Positions 1-8,126 of a DNA stretch of 64,000 nt are shown here, piece after piece. The notes under the pieces are model-generated. The model ran no database searches and was not told the DNA's origin. It was given only the letters and a program-made list of their open reading frames with translations. This DNA is from Sphingomonadales bacterium (GTDB lineage Bacteria > Bacteroidota > Bacteroidia > Flavobacteriales_D > Crocinitomicaceae). The first letter of the stretch is position 1, and the number at the start of each line of letters is the position of its first letter. Location of the stretch: the NCBI GenBank assembly GCA_016872115.1, contig VHBC01000006.1, forward strand, positions 1 through 64,000. Reading direction: 5' to 3'. Position numbers and translations under genes: made by a program.

Positions 1-657
1 CAGCACTTAGGTAAAAAAGAAAGTGAAGTTGCGCCATTTGTATCCTTATTTTGGGCTAGCATGATGATTGGCCGTTGGGCTTCGGCAGCTGGCGTATTCG
101 AAAAATCCCAACTATTCAATCGTATCATGGGTATTTTCTTGCCGCTTATCGCGTTTGGTATTTTTGCACTTGCAAATGCCATTGGTGGATCTGATATCTC
201 CTCATTTATGCCTTATATTGGCTTGGTGTTCGTTCTTATTGCTGCAGATTTCATTTCTCGAGGTAATCCTGTTCGCCAAACCATCTTGTACTCCGGTTTG
301 GGGATTACAGCCCTCGTCATTGGCATTTTTGCGACCGGTTACGTGAGTGTATTTGCATTTATTTCGGTAGGTTTATTCTGCAGCACCCTTTGGCCATGTA
401 TTTTTACACTTGGTATTGCCGGAATGGGCTCCAAAACAAATATTGCTTCCAGTTTAATGATCCTTATGATTATGGGTGGCGGTGTCGTTTCGGTTGCCCA
501 AGGTTGGCTTTCTGACGACAAATTACTCGGGATTCAACACTCTTATTGGGTTGGTGTCGTGTGCTTTGTGTACTTGATTTATTTTGCAATTCGTACTGCT
601 GCTATTCTCAAAAACAAAGGAATTCATACCTTTGATGCTGTATCAAGCGGACACTAA
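1..657 (+). CDS. Sugar permease of the major facilitator superfamily (FHS-like), 5' end missing
   Basis: Inner-membrane sugar:proton symporter, C-terminal half. The frame is open from base 1, so the gene begins outside the window and the first visible Met is internal. About 218 residues with some six hydrophobic helices remain. The motif APFVSLFWASMMIGRW matches the start of the second half of fucose/glucose-galactose permeases (FHS family). The stop overlaps the next start by one base (TAATG), so it is co-translated with the Nudix regulator. Context (GH16, GH3, SusCD) suggests it imports glucose or a short glucan. Family assignment is good; the substrate is inferred. Confidence 0.85.
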   Translation, partial: QHLGKKESEVAPFVSLFWASMMIGRWASAAGVFEKSQLFNRIMGIFLPLIAFGIFALANAIGGSDISSFMPYIGLVFVLIAADFISRGNPVRQTILYSGLGITALVIGIFATGYVSVFAFISVGLFCSTLWPCIFTLGIAGMGSKTNIASSLMILMIMGGGVVSVAQGWLSDDKLLGIQHSYWVGVVCFVYLIYFAIRTAAILKNKGIHTFDAVSSGH

Positions 658-1358
658 TGGGGGTTTATAAAATTGAATTTCACGACTTCTTTACGGCAGC
701 ATTCTCTGTCGACTGCATTATTTTTGGCTATGAAGAAGGGCAAATCAAGGCGCTATTAATCAAACGCGCCATGGAGCCCTATGATAATTATTGGGCCATT
801 CCAGGTGACTTAGTTTATCCCGACGAAGACCTACCCGTTGCTGCAGAGCGCATCCTCAAAGAACTTACTGGTCTAGACCATATCCAAATGCACCAATCAC
901 AATCGTTTGGTCATCCGAAAAGACACCCGCAGGGCCGTGTCATCACCATCGCTCATTTTGCCTTAGTCCGCATAGAAGACTTTCAGGTTAAAGCATCGTC
1001 TTGGGCAGAAGACATCAGCTGGGTTCCACTTAACGAAGTGCCATCACTTGCCTTCGACCATAACTACATCTTAGAGAGCACCTACGAAATGCTCAAGCAA
1101 AAATTACATCACGAGCCCGTTTGCTTCGATTTGCTTCCAGAAAGATTTACGCTACATGAATTCCAACAACTGTATGAATTTGCTTTTGAACAAGAATTAG
1201 ATAAAGCTAATTTCCGTAAGAAAATCAAACATATTCCATTGACACCGCTCAACGAAAAACAAAAAAACGTCAAACATCGTCCTGCAAAACTTTTCAAGTT
1301 TGATCATAAAAGCTATTTACAACAACTTGCAGCAGGTGAATACAGTTTCAAAATGTAA
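657..1358 (+). CDS. Nudix-fold transcriptional regulator (NrtR/AraR-like)
   Basis: A 233-residue protein with an N-terminal Nudix domain (about residues 10-145) and a C-terminal winged-helix part (about 155-225), the layout of NrtR and of the Bacteroides arabinose regulator AraR. The Nudix box region (G50 to G72) is degenerate: the expected REUxEE core reads E64-R65-I-L-K68-E69, so metal-binding glutamates are replaced. It probably senses a ligand rather than hydrolysing one. It overlaps the permease by one base and lies directly upstream of the SusC gene. Three matching 21-bp inverted repeats at nearby promoters are the likely binding sites. The effector is unknown; a sugar or sugar phosphate is inferred from context. 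Confidence 0.85.
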   Translation: MGVYKIEFHDFFTAAFSVDCIIFGYEEGQIKALLIKRAMEPYDNYWAIPGDLVYPDEDLPVAAERILKELTGLDHIQMHQSQSFGHPKRHPQGRVITIAHFALVRIEDFQVKASSWAEDISWVPLNEVPSLAFDHNYILESTYEMLKQKLHHEPVCFDLLPERFTLHEFQQLYEFAFEQELDKANFRKKIKHIPLTPLNEKQKNVKHRPAKLFKFDHKSYLQQLAAGEYSFKM

Positions 1359-1369
1359 AAAAAGATGAC

Positions 1370-1390
1370 TTATTGTATTTTTTACAATAA
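1370..1390 (+). promoter_or_regulatory. Operator 1, 21-bp perfect inverted repeat
   Basis: Half-sites TTATTGTA and TACAATAA are exact reverse complements separated by five T. The site begins 12 bp after the regulator's stop codon and lies between a possible -33 TTG (1373-1375) and a -7 box (1397-1404). The same design recurs at 1520-1540 and 10463-10483. Binding by the adjacent Nudix regulator is inferred. Confidence 0.7.
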
Positions 1391-1396
1391 AGTTTG

Positions 1397-1404
1397 TATC
1401 TTCG
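1397..1404 (+). promoter_or_regulatory. -7 box TATCTTCG (promoter 1)
   Basis: Matches TAnnTTyG. A TTG at 1373-1375 lies 21 bp upstream, a normal spacing for the Bacteroidota -33/-7 promoter. Operator 1 overlaps the TTG and fills most of the spacer. Transcription would start near 1408 and meet a hairpin at 1454-1479. Confidence 0.5.
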
Positions 1405-1407
1405 GGC

Positions 1408-1485
1408 ATCGCTTTCACTCATTGTCGAGCGTTACACAGGTTAATAATCAATTGAAACGGAGAGGAGTGTCTCCGTTTCTCTTTA
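1408..1485 (+). ncRNA. Possible short leader RNA or attenuated transcript
   Basis: The segment between promoter 1 and the hairpin terminator would give an RNA of about 75 nt. It has no convincing reading frame. It could be a small RNA, a premature termination product of susC transcription, or simply spacer after the regulator gene. No RNA family is recognised. Both 3' structure and promoter are visible; the existence of the transcript is inference. Confidence 0.25.
1454..1485 (+). terminator. Terminator-like hairpin between the two operators
   Basis: Perfect 10-bp stem (GAAACGGAGA / TCTCCGTTTC) with a 6-nt loop at 1454-1479, followed by TCTTTATAT. The U-tract is interrupted, so termination may be partial. 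It can end the permease-regulator transcript and also any transcript from promoter 1 before susC. Confidence 0.65.
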
Positions 1486-1519
1486 TATATTACTCTGTTT
1501 TTCAAACGCTTATTAAAAC

Positions 1520-1540
1520 TTATTGTTATTTGTACAATAA
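1520..1540 (+). promoter_or_regulatory. Operator 2, upstream of susC
   Basis: 21-bp site of the same design as operator 1: TTATTGTT, 5 bp, TACAATAA, with one mismatch in the innermost pair. It covers the -33 region of the susC promoter, which fits repression, or activation from within the promoter. Confidence 0.7.
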
Positions 1541-1553
1541 TTTGATTTTTGCT

Positions 1554-1561
1554 TATATTTA
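1554..1561 (+). promoter_or_regulatory. -7 box TATATTTA of the susC promoter
   Basis: Seven of eight positions match TAnnTTTG. A TTTG at 1529-1532 is 21 bp upstream. The start codon at 1585 follows after 23 bp. The identical octamer occurs downstream of operator 3 (10493-10500). Confidence 0.55.
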
Positions 1562-1584
1562 CCTCACTCTAAAACTAAAACAAC

Positions 1585-4500
1585 ATGATTAAAAATCTAG
1601 TCCTGGCATTACTGTGCTGTATCAGTATTGCTCAAGTCTATGGCCAGTCTGTGAGCGGAACCGTCATGAACGAGCGCTCTGAGGCCATTCCTTATGCAAA
1701 AATTACTGTCAAGAGCACCAATAAACCATTTCTTGCCGATGGGAAAGGTCTTTTTCAAGTTGTCGTGAGCAGCTTGAATACAGATACACTAGTCATCACG
1801 GCCATGGGTTATCAAAAACAAATGGTGCCCGTCCAAGGAAGGGCTAACTTAACAGTGGTCATGCTCGAGGTTTCACAAGATACCAAAGACGTTGTTGTTG
1901 TAGGATATGGTACCGCCAAATCAAAAGAACTTACAGGCGCAACCTCGAAAGTAAAAGGTGAGGACATCGAAAAAATGAACATGACCCGTATGGACCAAGC
2001 CCTACAAGGTCAAGTTTCAGGAGTTACGGTTTCAAGTAACTCTGGATCTCCGGGTGGCTCGGCAAATATTCGCATTCGAGGCCTATCTACTTTCGGAGAT
2101 AACGACCCATTGATCTTAGTTGATGGCGTCGTCTACGACTCAGAAGGTCTCAACGCGCTCAACCCTTCTGATATCAAGTCGATTAACGTCCTAAAAGATG
2201 CTACAGCAGGTATTTACGGCGTGCGTGCTGCAAATGGCGTCATTATCGTCGAAACCAAAAATGGGGCTATTAATCGCAAACCAAGCATTGAATACAATGG
2301 TTATTACGGCGTGCAGCAGACGGCTCGCAAACTGGACTTGCTTACGGCCGAAGAATACGCAGTCATCAAGAACGAAGCGTTTGCATTTGGAGGTCAAGCA
2401 ATGCCTTTTGCCAATACCAATCTTGGAACAGGAACCAACTGGCAAGACTCCGTATTTAGTTCTGCGCCTGTTCAAAGCCACAACCTTTCTTTAAATGGGG
2501 GCACCCTCAATACGCGTTATTCAATTGGTCTAGGTTATTTCAACCAAGAGGGGATAGTTGGTGCAGACAAAGCGAATTTTGGCCGCTATAACGCCCGCCT
2601 CAACTTTGCTACTGATATGTCTGAAAAACTTAAACTTAATTCGGTTTTGTTGTTTTCTTCCGATATGCGCAGCACGCTTCCTGAGAATGGCATTGGTTCC
2701 GTACTTTACAACACCATCAACGCTTTCCCCAATGAACCTGTTTACAGCAGCCCAAGCACCTTTTCTTACATGGAGGAAGTCAGTGATATCATCAATCCGA
2801 TTGCCCAAATGATGAATCAATACAATTGGAGCACTGCCAATAAATTCGTTGGAAAAGAAGAATTTATTTACGAATTCAATGAAAACTTATCGCTTACCAA
2901 TCGCTTCAATTACAATTATGCGAATGTCGATAGCAAAGTTTTCTCTCCGCTCGTTTGGTACGGAGAAGGCAAATATGCCAACACAGCAGCCAATGCCCAA
3001 TTAGAATCGCCAGAAGTAGAAATAGCCGATAGCATCTTCATCGAAAGAGGCGCAGCTGTTTACGAAGAGCGTTCTACCTTCCTGGATCTTTCATATGAAG
3101 CGTTTTTGAACTACGACAGAACCTTCAATGAACTCCATAAAATTAAAGGAACGCTTGGTGCTTCTGTTTTCGAGCGCAAAGGACAATCGCTTAATGGGGT
3201 TGCTTATGGCATTCCTAACAACTCATTAGACTACGCAGATATATCGGCGAATACAGCTCAGGGCGGCTACCTCAACAATGTCAATTCTTGGGAATTCAAA
3301 GAGCGCTTATTGTCGGCATTCATGCGGGCGGAATATGCTTACAAAGAAAAATACCTTGTCTCTGGCATCTTGCGTCGCGATGGTTCAAGCAAATTTGGAC
3401 CCAATAGCCGTTGGGGGATTTTCCCAACAATCTCTGGCGGATGGTTGCTTTCAGAAGAAGACTTTTTCAAGAGTAAATCTATTGACTACCTTAAATTGCG
3501 CGTCAGCTACGGGGTTTCTGGTAACGACCAAATTCCAAATTTTGCCTACCGCGCTTTGCTCAATGGCGAAGGTGTTTATGTTTTTGACGACCTCATTACG
3601 CAGGGTGTTGCTATTGGCCGCCCAGCCAACCCCGACCTTAAATGGGAAACGACGCGCCAGCTCAACATAGGACTGGACCTCACTTGGTTAAAAGCCATTA
3701 ATTTCACGACCAATTACTTCATCAAAAACACCAATGACCTTTTGTTCCAGCCGGATGTATCAGCACTTCTTGGTTCTTATGGCCCAGGAGGTTATCCGCC
3801 AATTATCAATGCCGGCGACGTCTCTAACAAAGGCTGGGAATTCGAGCTAGCGTATCAATCAGATCGCAAGAACATCCTTCAAACCAACCTCAATTTCAAC
3901 CTCACGACCATCAATAACAAAGTAGTAAGCGTACCTGAAGGCATTCAGTATATTCCCGGTGCGGCTTTTAGCGTGGGTGGCGATGTCGCAACGCGCTTCC
4001 AAGAAGGCTACGAAATCGGTTATTTCTTTGGATACCAAACAGCTGGTGTGTACCAAACGCAAGAAGAAATTGACAACGCAGCTGTTATCCAAGAAGGCGC
4101 AAAGCCAGGTGACCTCATTTTTGTGGACCAAAACGGTGATGGCAAAATCAATTTCTCTGACGACTCCGATAAAACTTATCTAGGTTCTGCCATTCCAGAC
4201 CTTACCATGGGCTTTGCTTTTAATTTTAAACTACATGGATTTGACCTCTCGGGCAATGTTTATGCAGCATTGGGCCAAGAAATCATCCGCAATTACGAGC
4301 GTCAACAACCTTATGCCAATCAACTTGCTTACGTCATTGACCGATGGACTGGCCCAGGATCTACCAACGAACATCCGCGCCTTACAACAGGGCCAACCAA
4401 TAATAACCTTTTCTCTGATTATTATGTTGAGGACGGATCATTTGTGCGCTTACGCAACATCCAATTTGGCTACACAGTACCAAGCACAGTATTGCGCAAA

Positions 4501-4674
4501 ATCCACGTAGAATCTTTACGTGTATATGTTGCAGCTAATAACCTTGTTACCCTTACGCGCTACATGGGCTTCGACCCGGATTTGGGCGCATCAAATGTAT
4601 TGTCTGCAGGTGTAGACTACGGAATGTATCCACAAGCGCGTTCAATTATGAGCGGTCTTCAAATCAAATTTTAA
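1585..4674 (+). CDS. susC: SusC/RagA-type TonB-dependent outer-membrane receptor
   Basis: Outer-membrane porin that imports oligosaccharides using TonB energy, together with the SusD lipoprotein that follows 10 bp later. It has 1029 residues, normal for SusC. A signal peptide ends near YGQ21. A carboxypeptidase-regulatory-like domain covers about 22-105. A plug domain (VVVVGYGTAKSKELTG, then IRIRGLSTFGDNDPLILVDG) runs to about 225, followed by a 22-strand barrel ending in an aromatic/basic C-terminus (LQIKF). The start at 1585 gives the signal peptide directly. It is first gene after operator 2, so probably controlled by the Nudix regulator. The neighbouring GH16 and GH3 enzymes suggest a beta-1,3-glucan substrate. 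Confidence 0.97.
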   Translation: MIKNLVLALLCCISIAQVYGQSVSGTVMNERSEAIPYAKITVKSTNKPFLADGKGLFQVVVSSLNTDTLVITAMGYQKQMVPVQGRANLTVVMLEVSQDTKDVVVVGYGTAKSKELTGATSKVKGEDIEKMNMTRMDQALQGQVSGVTVSSNSGSPGGSANIRIRGLSTFGDNDPLILVDGVVYDSEGLNALNPSDIKSINVLKDATAGIYGVRAANGVIIVETKNGAINRKPSIEYNGYYGVQQTARKLDLLTAEEYAVIKNEAFAFGGQAMPFANTNLGTGTNWQDSVFSSAPVQSHNLSLNGGTLNTRYSIGLGYFNQEGIVGADKANFGRYNARLNFATDMSEKLKLNSVLLFSSDMRSTLPENGIGSVLYNTINAFPNEPVYSSPSTFSYMEEVSDIINPIAQMMNQYNWSTANKFVGKEEFIYEFNENLSLTNRFNYNYANVDSKVFSPLVWYGEGKYANTAANAQLESPEVEIADSIFIERGAAVYEERSTFLDLSYEAFLNYDRTFNELHKIKGTLGASVFERKGQSLNGVAYGIPNNSLDYADISANTAQGGYLNNVNSWEFKERLLSAFMRAEYAYKEKYLVSGILRRDGSSKFGPNSRWGIFPTISGGWLLSEEDFFKSKSIDYLKLRVSYGVSGNDQIPNFAYRALLNGEGVYVFDDLITQGVAIGRPANPDLKWETTRQLNIGLDLTWLKAINFTTNYFIKNTNDLLFQPDVSALLGSYGPGGYPPIINAGDVSNKGWEFELAYQSDRKNILQTNLNFNLTTINNKVVSVPEGIQYIPGAAFSVGGDVATRFQEGYEIGYFFGYQTAGVYQTQEEIDNAAVIQEGAKPGDLIFVDQNGDGKINFSDDSDKTYLGSAIPDLTMGFAFNFKLHGFDLSGNVYAALGQEIIRNYERQQPYANQLAYVIDRWTGPGSTNEHPRLTTGPTNNNLFSDYYVEDGSFVRLRNIQFGYTVPSTVLRKIHVESLRVYVAANNLVTLTRYMGFDPDLGASNVLSAGVDYGMYPQARSIMSGLQIKF

Positions 4675-4684
4675 GAAAGTCATT

Positions 4685-6145
4685 ATGAAAAAATTCATTT
4701 ATACCCTTTTGGCGCTTGTAACCGTTGTTACTTTGCCTTCTTGTGAAAAATTCCTTTCTGTTGATCCGCCGTACGCGCAAGATGCAGAAAACTTCTTCCA
4801 AACTCCAGAAGATTTTGAGCGCGCTCTTGTAGGTGCTTATGACCTTCTGCAAGGCTCTTTTTTATCTTTGTGGATCGGCGAAATTGCCTCAGATAACGCC
4901 ATTGCCGGCGGTGAAAGCGTCAACGACACCAAAGGCCTCCACGACATCGACAATATGACACATGGGGGTGTCAACGCCGAGTTGCGCAGTTTGTTTCGCT
5001 GGAATTACACCGGTATTACACGCGTAAACTACATTCTAGAACGCCAAGACAACATCGACTTTCCTGGCAAAGCACACATTTTAGCCGAAGCTAAATTCTT
5101 GCGCGCCTACTATTATTTCGAGCTTGTCAAATTCTTCGGAGATGTGCCACTCATCATTGACAAACGCATTGGTATCGAAGAAGCGCGCAGCATTCCACGC
5201 TCACCGAAAGCTGAAGTTTACGCGCAAATTGAGGCCGACCTCATTGCAGCTGCTGCTGTTCTCAATCCAATAGCGGCGCAAAAAGGCCGTGCAACACGCG
5301 GTGCTGCCAAAGCACTACTCGGAAAAGTTTACTTGTATCAAAATAAATTCACGGAGGCCGCAGCTGTTTTAGAAGAAGTGATCGCTACTGGACAATACAG
5401 TCTTTACCAAGACTACAGCCAACTTTTTAGCGTTGCTGCAGAAGGAAATCCAGAAACTATTTTTGACATCGAATATACAGGTCTCGAAGGCGGTAGCTAT
5501 GGTTGTTTGATCTGCCTCGAAGGAAATGCCGCTGTCGGATTCCAAGGCATTCGTCAATACAACGGTCCTGTGTACGGCGATGGCAACTCTTACAACCTAC
5601 CAACCCCTGAACTTTATGCAGTATTTTCCCCTATAGATCCGCGTCGTGCTGCAACCGTACTAGACATCGAAGCATTCATTGCCGCCCAGCCTAATCCGGC
5701 GGCAATTACTTATGCCGTCGGCGCTGGTGGGCACACCGGTTATTACAACAACAAATACATCAAACGTCAAGGAGAAATTGGCCTGCCCGATAACGACTTA
5801 ACCAGCCCCGTAAATTATCGCGTTTTACGTTATGCTGACGTACTTCTGATGGCTGCCGAAGCAAATTACCAGATTGGCAATGCCTCACGGGCCACCCAAT
5901 TGGTAAATCAAATTCGTCAACGCGCTGGTATCCCCGGAGCATCAGTTAACAACATTGAAAAAGTTTATTTGGAGCGTAGATTAGAGCTCTCAGGCGAAGG
6001 CCATCGCTTTTTTGATCTGGTTCGTACCGGACAAGCCGCACAATATATCCCTGGATTTGTTGTTGGTAAGCATGAACTCTTCCCTATTCCACAAGTTGAA
6101 ATCGACTTAGCGGGTGGTAATTGGGCACAAAACCCTGGTTATTAA
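4685..6145 (+). CDS. susD: SusD/RagB-family glycan-binding lipoprotein
   Basis: Surface lipoprotein that acts as the lid of the SusC transporter and binds oligosaccharide. It has 486 residues, normal for SusD. The signal peptide ends in the lipobox LPSC with Cys20. The N-terminal TPR-like helices include AEAKFLRAYYYFELVKFFGD, typical of SusD_RagB. The C-terminus has RLELSGEGHRFFDLVRTG and LFPIPQVEI, also typical. It lies 10 bp after susC and 19 bp before the PKD lipoprotein, so it is in one transcript with both. Confidence 0.97.
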   Translation: MKKFIYTLLALVTVVTLPSCEKFLSVDPPYAQDAENFFQTPEDFERALVGAYDLLQGSFLSLWIGEIASDNAIAGGESVNDTKGLHDIDNMTHGGVNAELRSLFRWNYTGITRVNYILERQDNIDFPGKAHILAEAKFLRAYYYFELVKFFGDVPLIIDKRIGIEEARSIPRSPKAEVYAQIEADLIAAAAVLNPIAAQKGRATRGAAKALLGKVYLYQNKFTEAAAVLEEVIATGQYSLYQDYSQLFSVAAEGNPETIFDIEYTGLEGGSYGCLICLEGNAAVGFQGIRQYNGPVYGDGNSYNLPTPELYAVFSPIDPRRAATVLDIEAFIAAQPNPAAITYAVGAGGHTGYYNNKYIKRQGEIGLPDNDLTSPVNYRVLRYADVLLMAAEANYQIGNASRATQLVNQIRQRAGIPGASVNNIEKVYLERRLELSGEGHRFFDLVRTGQAAQYIPGFVVGKHELFPIPQVEIDLAGGNWAQNPGY

Positions 6146-6164
6146 TTTTTTAAATAAAAAAACC

Positions 6165-7016
6165 ATGAAAACATTATTGCTAAGCATTTTAAGTATCGGA
6201 CTTGCGCTAGTAGCCTGTCAGAAATACGAACCTAGTCTTGGGCCTGCGCCTTCTGCTGCAGATGCTCAATTTACAATGGCGCCTTCTGCGGCCAATGCCA
6301 ATATCATAGAATTGAGCGCCAGTAACCAAAACATTCAATGCGTTTGGGACTTCGGCAACGGTACCAAAGCACAAGGAGCCAACGTTACGGCAACATATCC
6401 GTATGCAGGTACTTATACCATCAAGTTGACAGTTTTTGCAAAAGGCGGTAGCCGCAGTTCTAGCCAACAAGTTACTATTGCCAACGATGACTTAGGCTTA
6501 TTGAACAATCCTTTTTATACCATGCTAACGGGCGGCGTGAGTGGCCCGGGTTACAAAGTTTGGGTTGTAGATTCTGCTGCATCGGGTCATATGGGAGTAG
6601 GGCCCGACCCAGAAAGTGCACTCGGGCCGACACCGGAATGGTGGGCTGCTGGTGCTGGCGAAAAACCAGGTTGTGGGCTTTACAACGATCAATATGTCTT
6701 TCATCTCAACGGTTTTAAGTTCGACATGATTACCAACGGAGATGTTTATGTACACAATTCAATTGCTGCCAACTTCCCTGGCGCTTTTCAAAATTTAGGT
6801 GACTTTACGGCCCCATTTGACGACCAACCCAACGAGAACTGGTTGCTCACGGAGGGGGCAGAAAACACCATCACTATTTCTGGCAATGCCTTTATGGGGT
6901 TTTTTACAGGGCCCCGCGTTTATCGTATACTTTCTATAAACGATTCCACCATGCATTTGCAGTATGGTCATCACGCCGGCGGACTCAAATGGTACCTTAA
7001 ACTCAAGACTTTATAA
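6165..7016 (+). CDS. PKD-domain surface lipoprotein of the glucan locus
   Basis: A 283-residue lipoprotein (lipobox LVAC, Cys18). A PKD domain at about 50-110 is marked by VWDFGNGTKA and YPYAGTYTIKLTV. The remaining 170 residues look like a beta-rich binding domain (aromatic motifs such as PEWWAAG and ENWLL) with no recognised catalytic residues. In laminarin loci of marine Bacteroidota a PKD lipoprotein in this position is a surface glycan-binding protein, and that role is inferred. The ATG at 6165 is preferred over an upstream ATG inside susD because it gives a clean lipoprotein signal. Confidence 0.85.
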   Translation: MKTLLLSILSIGLALVACQKYEPSLGPAPSAADAQFTMAPSAANANIIELSASNQNIQCVWDFGNGTKAQGANVTATYPYAGTYTIKLTVFAKGGSRSSSQQVTIANDDLGLLNNPFYTMLTGGVSGPGYKVWVVDSAASGHMGVGPDPESALGPTPEWWAAGAGEKPGCGLYNDQYVFHLNGFKFDMITNGDVYVHNSIAANFPGAFQNLGDFTAPFDDQPNENWLLTEGAENTITISGNAFMGFFTGPRVYRILSINDSTMHLQYGHHAGGLKWYLKLKTL

Positions 7017-7025
7017 TTCAGCACC

Positions 7026-8111
7026 ATGAAGATCATGACTTTTTTATTGCTGAGTTTAACGCTCCTAGCTTGTCAGCCAGATGAACCTAAAGCGCCAGGT
7101 CTGCCTAGCAACCTGAACACGCAACTCACCATCACAAATGGTGAAGTACATGTAATTGCTTCTGCAGATAGCGCTAATTTTTATACAGTTACCTTCTACG
7201 ACAACAACGATACCATTACGGTAGAAACACAAGACGGTGAAGCTACGCATATCTACAACGCCTCAGGTACCTACAAAATCAGAACAAGAGCACATACGCT
7301 TCAAACTTCTTATATCGAAAAGGTTGAAGAAGTGCTTATTGAAATCAGTACTGGCAACACCGGCGCACCAGCTTCCGGCTTCATCAGCCCTCTTACTTAT
7401 CCGAATATGAGTTTAGTTTGGCAAGATGAATTCAACGGCGCGAGTCTATCCTCTGACTGGACCTACGACACTGGCACTGGTAGCTGGGGTTGGGGTAACA
7501 ACGAGTTGCAATACTACAAACAAGATAATGCTGTTGTAGCTGATGGCATCCTCACCATTACTGCTAAAAACGAAAACTTCAACACCTCCAACTACACCTC
7601 AAGCCGCATCAAAACACAAGGCATCAAATCATGGAAATACGGCCGTATTGATGTTCGTGCAGCACTACCTTATGGCCAAGGCATTTGGCCAGCAATCTGG
7701 ATGCTCGGAGACAACATTACCTCAGCTGGTTGGCCTGCTTGTGGAGAAATCGACATCATGGAGCTTATCGGTGGAGCAGGTGTAAATGACCGCACTGTGC
7801 ATGGAACTGTGCATTGGAGCAACAACGGAACTCACGCACAATATGGCGGCAGTAAAACACTCCCGTCTGGGAAATTTGCGGACAATTTTCACGTATTTTC
7901 CATCACTTGGGATGCCAATTCCATTCATTGGTTGCTCGACAACGTCGCGTACCATAGCATTGACACAAGCCCTGCAGACATGGCTGAATTCAGAGAAAAA
8001 TTCTTCATCATCATGAATGTCGCTGTGGGCGGAAACTGGCCAGGATCACCAGACGCAAGCACTGTTTTTCCACAAAAAATGTATGTAGACTACGTTCGCG
8101 TTTTCCAATAA
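7026..8111 (+). CDS. GH16 endo-beta-1,3-glucanase (laminarinase-like), lipoprotein
   Basis: A 361-residue glycosidase that probably cuts beta-1,3-glucan at the cell surface. The lipobox LLAC puts the anchor at Cys16. A beta-rich domain of PKD type covers about 30-110. The GH16 domain starts near 125 (LVWQDEFNG) and contains the active-site motif GEIDIME with E241 as nucleophile, D243 as helper and E246 as acid/base. The extra Met in this motif (ExDxxE) is the form of laminarinases. It lies 9 bp after the PKD lipoprotein. Exact linkage preference cannot be told from sequence. Confidence 0.93.
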   Translation: MKIMTFLLLSLTLLACQPDEPKAPGLPSNLNTQLTITNGEVHVIASADSANFYTVTFYDNNDTITVETQDGEATHIYNASGTYKIRTRAHTLQTSYIEKVEEVLIEISTGNTGAPASGFISPLTYPNMSLVWQDEFNGASLSSDWTYDTGTGSWGWGNNELQYYKQDNAVVADGILTITAKNENFNTSNYTSSRIKTQGIKSWKYGRIDVRAALPYGQGIWPAIWMLGDNITSAGWPACGEIDIMELIGGAGVNDRTVHGTVHWSNNGTHAQYGGSKTLPSGKFADNFHVFSITWDANSIHWLLDNVAYHSIDTSPADMAEFREKFFIIMNVAVGGNWPGSPDASTVFPQKMYVDYVRVFQ

Positions 8112-8126
8112 AATTCGTTGCCAATC

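Noticed and set aside
1365-1592. 75-codon plus-strand ORF between the regulator and susC
   Set aside because: It spans both operators, both promoters and the hairpin, has no recognisable protein features and overlaps the susC start.
8118-8126. TTG start for the GH3 gene
   Set aside because: The ATG nine bases downstream gives a cleaner signal peptide; there is no support for the TTG.
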